Assembly (NCBI GenBank): GCA_023653785.1
Contig: JAMKCH010005394.1
Coordinates: 1 to 64,000, forward strand
Origin: Ophioderma brevispina
Lineage: Eukaryota; Echinodermata; Ophiuroidea; Amphilepidida; Ophiodermatidae
Direction: 5' to 3'
Length of the DNA stretch: 64,000 bases
The notes beneath the pieces were generated by a model. That model made no database searches. It saw only the letters and a list, made by a program, of their open reading frames with translations, and was not told the DNA's origin. The first letter of the stretch is position 1, and every line of letters begins with the position of its first letter. Made by a program: the position numbers and the translations under genes. Below, piece by piece: positions 58,414 to 64,000 of the stretch.

Positions 58414-58758
58414 TGGCTTCAGGTTGATCTGTTATTTCACAATTGAAGCCTGAATAGTTGGCTTCACAAATGCAAATGTAATCGCTGGACCCTTCATCTA
58501 CTGATGATAAACACAACCCATTGTTCAAACATGGCTGACTTAGGCACTGGTCTACTTTGGTCTCAGTAGGCTGTGATGGAACTACAGTGGTCTCAGTAGG
58601 TTGCAAGGTGTCTACAGAAGACTCAGTAGGTTGTAATGGGTCTATGGTAGACTCGGTAGGTTGTGAGTTATCTGCAGTAGACCTAGGTTGTGATGTGGCT
58701 AGAGCAGACTCGGTAAGCTGTGATGGATCTACAGTAGATTCAGTGGGTTGTGGATTTA
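58414..58758 (-). CDS. Ser/Thr/Pro-rich stalk plus EGF-like domain exon (5'-most)
   Basis: This 345-nt, 115-residue exon is in phase 1-1. The acceptor is GATTTTAAACAG and the donor GTAAGAACA. Residues 1-65 are about 6.5 repeats of a 10-mer like SQPTESTVDP. Such Thr/Ser/Pro sequence is typically O-glycosylated and extended. The EGF follows: DQCLSQPC, LNNGLC, YICICEANYSGFNC, with an O-glucose consensus (CLSQPC) and an NYS sequon. It looks like a stalk or spacer between N-terminal sequence (outside or unrecognised) and the EGF series. No signal peptide was seen upstream. Confidence 0.88.
58562..58756. repeat. 30-bp coding minisatellite
   Basis: The 30-bp unit on the plus strand starts GACTCAGTAGGTTGTGATGG and repeats about 6.5 times inside the exon. 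One unit is 27 bp. All length changes are multiples of three, so the frame is kept. Confidence 0.85.
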
Positions 58759-60614
58759 CTGTTTAAAATCAATGTTCAATCACATACAAGTAAGTACCAC
58801 GCCTAATCAAATCAATTAAATATACGATTGGAATAAGAGCTAAAAAATTGCATTTTAGCCAATTACCTTTACATTAAATCAATTTACTTTTTTTTAAATA
58901 GACTGTCATGTCTTGAAAAAATGGGTATGCTAGATTAACCAAAAACCAACTTAAAACAAAAGTAGCCTAATTTGCATCATGCCTCCCAAATTCCAGCAGT
59001 AGCTTAAAACGTTTCGTCTTAGGCCCTAGAGGGAGTAACTGAGAAAGCAAGTACCTTGGGCTATAGCATAGCTGCTACACTTGTGGTCATGCTGCCTCGG
59101 CAGGGTTGTAGCTGATGCTGGTTGGTGGCGGTTAGCTACGACCGGCACAAAAGATCATCCAGAGGTTGCCGATTGGTACTTCACTTTAGTGAAATGAAAA
59201 ATCACCTCAAAAATTGACAATAAAAATCACAGTTTGTCCACCAGTATGGTAAATATAATTTACAACCAGCACTCAAAGCAATCTAGCTACAACCCTATAC
59301 CTTAGCTTTTGTAGCATTTGTTTCTGCCCCCCCCCAATGTTCAGGGGGAATTTCAGGTGAAGAGTAATGCTCTAAAGTTGTCTGACAGAAACAGTAGCAA
59401 AAGAAATGGTCATTTTTCCTACACAAACCCCTACTCCATGTGCAAGTCTCAGGTCCAGCTAAGCTCCACACTGCAGTGGCATACAAAGGATTTTAAGAAG
59501 GGCATACAGGACAACAATTTTTTTCTGGATTTTTTTTCCCGGTTTACTTCGCTCACCAGTAGACCAAAATGTTTTTGCCGTTCAAAGTCTTCAGAATGGT
59601 GGCAGATGATGTCAGGCAATAGACATTTGCCAATTTTTACATGGGAATAGGTAGAAAGCAGAATACGGCCTCCTTTGCCCTTTCGCCTGAATGAGTGATT
59701 TTCTTGTGGACATGATAAACTGACAATCACCCAAATACATCATTACCTCAGTATTTTAAAGGTTCTAACTGACATTTTGCACTTTGGGGATATTAATTAT
59801 GGTAATTGTAAGATTTCTAATATTACAAGCTATAAATTGATATAAATTGGTTATGGTGTCTGCTTTCTGGTGTCAACTTTTTTTTTTCTTCCAGTAAAAA
59901 ATCCTTTGTATCTGTTTTTTTCTGTGCTTTTAAAGCCAATAACCCAAAACACAGAAAACATCAGTAAGGTGATGATGATAAGTCAATAACAGTCATGACA
60001 GTGACGGGAGCCATAGTCATGGGCATAGTTCCTGTTACATGCTGCCAAGTATGCTTGCATGCCCGCCAAAACGGCACGCCATCTGATATTGCATGAAGAG
60101 CGGCGCACGCAATGAGAGACGCACGTGTGTGCCATGTAACAGCAATTATGGCCGAGTATAGTTGACCGGTGCCAGTGCAGTGGTGATACACCACCAGTCC
60201 CTGGGGTGGGATAGTACAAGGAACTTCTACTGTGATGGACATTTTCACATGGATGTGTATATTTAGAACATTTAGGGTATGTTGCATGCGAACTAGGGGT
60301 AGGTGGTACTGTGTCAGGACTCATGATGATAAAAGAGTGATATTCGAAGTAACTTTTCAGTCTAGTCCTGGAATGGTCTATGCTGACAAAAGAATCATGA
60401 TCATATGCTGGGTACAATACAATATAAGTGAGCGCGCAAAGCAAGCTCTTACCCACTAACACGTGCGTGATGACTGAATGAACAAAGAGTAATCCAAGCA
60501 ACAAATTTTCGGTGTCCTACCACGAGCTTGTCGTATATTCCGTGTGTTAATTTTATCTCCAGTAATGCCCCAATGCAGTTTCTGCACTATTCTTCAAAGT
60601 TGCAGCTTTTAAGT
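58759..60614. other. Upstream region with unassigned open frames
   Basis: At 59476 CAGTGGCATACAAAGGAT resembles the left end of the hAT-like element at 49418, but no right end was found. On the minus strand, frames of 173 (59983-60504) and 108 residues (59961-60287) overlap in different registers. The longer starts with a hydrophobic stretch (LLGLLFVHSVITHVLV) and is Cys/His-rich but matches no domain I recognise. It could be a chance frame in a higher-GC patch. Confidence 0.35.
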
Positions 60615-61076
60615 AACTGAAAGGAGAACCAGTATAACAAATTCATTCGATACAATTACACTGTAAAATTAATTATTGACTACATATCGAGTTGGCTTCA
60701 TCGAAACAGAATCATATAACATAAAAAGTAATAAAAACATTTTGTTGAAACATGCGTATTTGAAATTTGCGCTAGTGTATATGGGAACGTAGACCTGTTA
60801 TGCGATACGGACGGCAGAGTAGCATCATACAACTTCACATGTGATGCTGTTATGTGTATTTCCTATGGCGTGTATGACCCCAAAGTGCCGGCTTGTATGC
60901 CATAACACGTTATAACACTAGCGCGATTTTTAAAGAGCACGTGGTCAGACTCTAGATGGTTTTAATCATTGTATGCGTTAATATAATTCTGTTTTTGATT
61001 GAAAACCACTCGATATGTAGTCAATAATTTTTAGAGTATGTTGTATAATAGTATTGGTGATACGGTTCTCCTTTAA
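60615..61076. mobile_element. ~460-bp MITE with ~100-bp TIR
   Basis: Left AAAGGAGAACCAGTATAAC and right GATACGGTTCTCCTTTAA are inverse. The arms extend through TTATTGACTACATATCGAGT and ACTCGATATGTAGTCAATAA. The right edge has TTAA and the left CTGA. It is non-coding. Confidence 0.75.
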
Positions 61077-61565
61077 TAAATTCATTTTTAGACACTATTT
61101 TTGTTTAGCTAGGCCTACTAGTTTTGTTGTCCAAGCCTTTACAGTACGAACTTCCTTTTTACTTTTTATTATGAAAAATACTTTTACACTCGAATATCGC
61201 GGCGCCAGACCACTTTACTGTTGGCTCCTGCTTTTGCTACTTGCCCGTATAAATTTATAACCTAATCAGCCCGGACATTGTCATTGTCACAAAAACAGGT
61301 ACAGGAAATAAATAAAATATGGAGTGATTTAAAATAATAGCTTTATTAACAATATTTTCTAGATTCTATAAAAACTTTAGCTTTTAGGATAACTGTGATC
61401 GAACAGTCAGCCACTTTGCAGTGTTTCGACATAAACCAACAGTGCCAGCCCAGGGCACCACACACGAGACGTGTGATTCTCTTGCCTAAGATAGAATACA
61501 ATTTTGTACTAATTCGGTCAAAATTTCAGATTTTCTGAAACATCCATAGCTCTAGCTACACGAGG
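61077..61565. other. Non-coding, no supported feature
   Basis: I see nothing recognisable here. Confidence 0.4.
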
Positions 61566-62090
61566 TTGACTCAGGCCATTTTCCACTACGACAGCCCCTG
61601 TTATCTATGTTATCTAACCCGGGGGGTTTCACTTTTGGTTTGGGTGGGGATGTGCGGCCGGATGTTTGAACCACCACCCCAAAAATATTGCTACCCATAT
61701 TTATACCTACTTGGCGGGAGATTTTGCGGGCGAAAGCCAAGAAGCTGGGAAATAAACTGTAAAATGTATTTTGGGCATTCTAGCAGAACTAGTTTTCACA
61801 TTGTGGTTTGTTAAAAACTCTTCATACCTGATTGATCATTGGCAAATCACTTGCAACGAAATGCAACCCTTTCAATACCACTTTGCAAGAAAAAGGGCGA
61901 CCATGCATCGCACGATATGCCAAAATCGTGAAAATGCAACCCTTCTCGGCGCACATCCCCGTAACCTTTTGCACTAAGACCCCCCCCAGGGGGGTACGGA
62001 CGACGATCAATGCTACGTGAACAAGCGACCCTAGCCAGCCATTTTCCTCTACGATAGCCCCCGTAATATATGCTACAAAGTAGGTTTGGA
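61566..62090. repeat. Dispersed repeat with C/G runs, duplicated ends
   Basis: CAGGCCATTTTCCACTACGA (about 61575) and CAGCCATTTTCCTCTACGAT (about 62036) are direct near-copies. Between them CCCGGGGGGTTTCACTTTTG and GACCCCCCCCAGGGGGGTACG form opposing C/G runs. No protein is encoded. Confidence 0.5.
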
Positions 62091-62495
62091 CAACGATCAA
62101 ATCAATGACTACATGAACAAGCTAATAGTCCCACATTTTTCCAGTATTATTTTAATTGATGAAGTGCAAATTTTCACCAAAATTTTACCCGCCGTCAGTG
62201 ACAAGTTAAAAGTTTCAATGAGGCCGTCTAGAAATGGCCCAGTTTACCAAGTTTTGTATGTGCGAGTGATGCACGTCGGCATAGAATACACCGCATACAC
62301 GCCTCAAGTACTAAGGGTCTGCCATGTATCAATTCACGATTTTGTTAAACAAGTGTATTGCAATAAAATTTATGAGATTTATGCCTTGCGTATTAATTTC
62401 TCATTATTATTAACAACTCCCGGTGAAAATCACATTGTTTTTAGTCATGACTTGAGCATCAACTAATTACATGGCATTTCAATTATTTATTTATT
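62091..62495 (+). other. 126-residue open frame of unknown status
   Basis: The plus-strand frame at 62086-62466 (IILIDEVQIFTKILPAVSDK is its most protein-like part) has no recognised domain, no visible splice context and overlaps the repeat end. I would not annotate it as a gene without homology or transcript support. Confidence 0.2.
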
Positions 62496-62600
62496 CGATC
62501 TTCTTTTGCCTGGAGAGACCCCATCAGTGTAATCACTGTTTTCAGGGGTGCCCAGGGGTCAAAACATACATGTAATTACAAACAAATTGGAAACAATACA
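62496..62600 (-). mobile_element. Possible LINE 3' terminus
   Basis: On the minus strand GATTACACTGATGGGGTCTC and TCTCCAGGCAAAAGAAGATC run into GAATAAATAAATAA. A short AATAAA-type tandem end is common at LINE 3' tails. No coding part was found. Confidence 0.35.
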
Positions 62601-62759
62601 ATAAGTTATAACCAAGAAATACAGAAATTAAAAAGTATGAAACAGACAATAATAAGAACATAATTGTACATGGTAAAAGTTAAAACAGTCCCGCTGCTAT
62701 AATATAAAACATTGTATTGCACAGTTTAAAATTTGAGGTGTCAAGTACCAAAATTAAAT

Positions 62760-62870
62760 ACCATAAAAACAAAACAAATTCACATACACACCTCAAACAC
62801 ATCACACATGCAACAACACCCACGCACATACACCCATGCATACATACAAAAATACATACCAAAATTAAAG
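62760..62870. repeat. CA-rich microsatellite
   Basis: Irregular (CACA)n/(CATA)n sequence. Confidence 0.75.
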
Positions 62871-63386
62871 AGAGGAATCTACTAAAAAGGTAAATATGGC
62901 GGCTCCCATATAAGGCCATAGTGATTTTGTTGTTGGGCTTTGGGATATTTAATGCTTTATTTTGGGGTTAAAAACATAACATAGGTAAGTACAAAAAAAC
63001 ATTTTATGGTTCAGATGATAATATGATCGAATGCAAAGACTGGCGCTAACATGATTACGAAGATTATGGCGCGAGGAATGCTTTGCATGGAAGCGCCAAA
63101 TTTGGCAGTCGTTATGACCGTGTACACGTTTAAACAAACGAAAACACTGATTGTGTAAACGGATATAGGAAATTAAACGGTAACTAGCTCCCAGCTCTAG
63201 GCCCAGAAGCTGCCAGAAAGTAGCAGATCGATTTCGGTTTAAACCACTAAAACGGTGAAATAGTAAGTTAGGAACAATATGTACACACTCTTGTGTGAAA
63301 TTGTTTCAGTTTCGATTTATTTCACTGTTTGGCCATCAGTTTGGAACAATTTTAATTCAAGTTTGGACCTCTTTGATATTACTTTT

Positions 63387-63600
63387 TACAGGTGCTTGTA
63401 CCGATTTATGTGTATTGTGTTCTCTACTTGAAGGCTACTTGATATGAGAGCCTGGCACTTGCACATACACCCCATCAAGTACCGTGGGAAACAAACTTGC
63501 GGTTTTGATGGTAGACGCAATAATGCATGTTGCAAAGCCCGATTCAACACTGTGCTAATATTGATGGTTACCCACTAAAACGGTATATAAAATCGGTAAA
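63387..63600. mobile_element. MITE (AGGTGCTTATTCCGA family), copy 3, truncated
   Basis: It starts ACAGGTGCTTGTACCGATTT and matches 11319-11659 closely through GTACCGTGGGAAACAAAC to ATATTGATGGTTACCCACTA, then diverges. The right half is missing. Confidence 0.7.
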
Positions 63601-64000
63601 AAATGAGAATTTTGCTGATAACGATCAGATCGGCCCGATTTCAAAATACTATAATACTTATTCTCTAGCCTAGCTCATGTAGCTCGACCTACCCAATGAT
63701 GGCAATAACCACTCTGGGCAATGTAGACTCTATTCTAGCAAGCATCATTAGCATGCTGTATTGGGCATGTTGGGAGTATAAGCCGATTCACGATCTCAGA
63801 TTCAAGATGCATAGTGGGTAATATCCGACGATCTTTTTGTAGATAAACAAAACGAGACTACTGTACAATTTCAATGTGGTGAACTTTGCCATTTTCACAA
63901 AAATCTCTCTTACTTGCGTTTTATGAACTATGCGGTCTCAATTCCTTCACGACAGTTATTAAATACAGTTGAATATGACATTAACAACATGAAAAAGATA

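Larger units (their letters stand above)
1609..58758 (-). other. Multi-exon EGF-repeat gene, partial (overall span)
   Basis: At least 23 minus-strand exons each encode one EGF-like module with the C-x4-C-x4/5-C-...-C-x-C-x8-C spacing. All intact exons are symmetrical phase 1-1, the classic arrangement for shuffled EGF modules. None has the D-x-D-E calcium-binding start. Most match C2-x4-(S/T)-C3, the Notch-type O-fucose consensus. Several match C-x-S-x-P-C, the O-glucose consensus. The product is therefore inferred to be secreted or on the cell surface, like sea urchin fibropellins or the Notch/Delta group. No signal peptide, transmembrane segment or other domain type was found, so both ends are missing. 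A 13-kb gap (42.35-55.7 kb) and the different style of the two 5' exons leave open two same-strand genes rather than one. Confidence 0.75.

Noticed and set aside
59470..59500. Another hAT-like element starting CAGTGGCATAC
   Set aside because: Only a left end was seen; no matching right end or 8-bp duplication was found downstream.
1..64000. CRISPR arrays, riboswitches, rRNA or bacterial-style operons
   Set aside because: No regularly spaced identical repeats, rRNA or prokaryotic gene organisation; the sequence is eukaryotic.

Overview
This is a eukaryotic, AT-rich genomic window with no operons, no bacterial-type genes and no complete viral genome. Intron structure, many short non-autonomous transposons, LINE fragments and repeats carrying GACCTTTGAC motifs suggest a marine invertebrate deuterostome (echinoderm or hemichordate are my best guesses). 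This is inference; no species marker was identified.

The only gene content I can support is a minus-strand series of about 23 EGF-like domain exons between positions 1609 and 58758. Transcription runs from high to low coordinates. Each exon encodes one six-cysteine EGF module of about 38-44 residues. Both flanking introns are phase 1, and almost every donor reads GTAAG. Fifteen exons are intact, one (15177-15296) has an AT in place of the donor GT, and seven are frame-disrupted. The two 5'-most exons (58414-58758 and 55701-55856) resemble each other, and the first also carries a Pro/Thr/Ser-rich 10-residue repeat stalk. Neither a signal peptide exon nor a terminal exon is visible, so the gene probably continues off both edges, or the two 5' exons belong to a second gene. 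The product is expected to be an extracellular or cell-surface multi-EGF protein of the fibropellin/Notch-like type.

Layout: 1-1.6 kb is satellite-like repeat. 1.6-26 kb is the dense EGF exon block, including a 542-bp tandem exon duplication (19.7/20.2 kb) and a ~1-kb tandem array (23.6-26 kb) that pairs an EGF exon with a LINE endonuclease fragment. 28.2-36.7 kb is an exon desert. 36.7-42.4 kb holds three broken EGF exons. 42.4-55.7 kb is repeat-rich non-coding sequence. 55.7-58.8 kb holds the two 5' exons around a 1.4-kb palindrome. 58.8-64 kb is repeats with no recognised gene.

The intronic sequence is a record of non-autonomous DNA transposons. Five hAT-like elements are flanked by 8-bp duplications (four exact, one 7/8). 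Several further families are bounded by TTAA at both ends, as expected for piggyBac-like transposition. Two insertions can be verified inside this window by comparison with an empty paralogous site. Several patches (about 22.1-24.19, 28.0, 36.7-38.9, 42.2 and 46-48.5 kb) have a dense scatter of single-base indels. In one case the noise stops abruptly against an otherwise identical copy, so part of the exon damage may be uncorrected long-read assembly error rather than biology.
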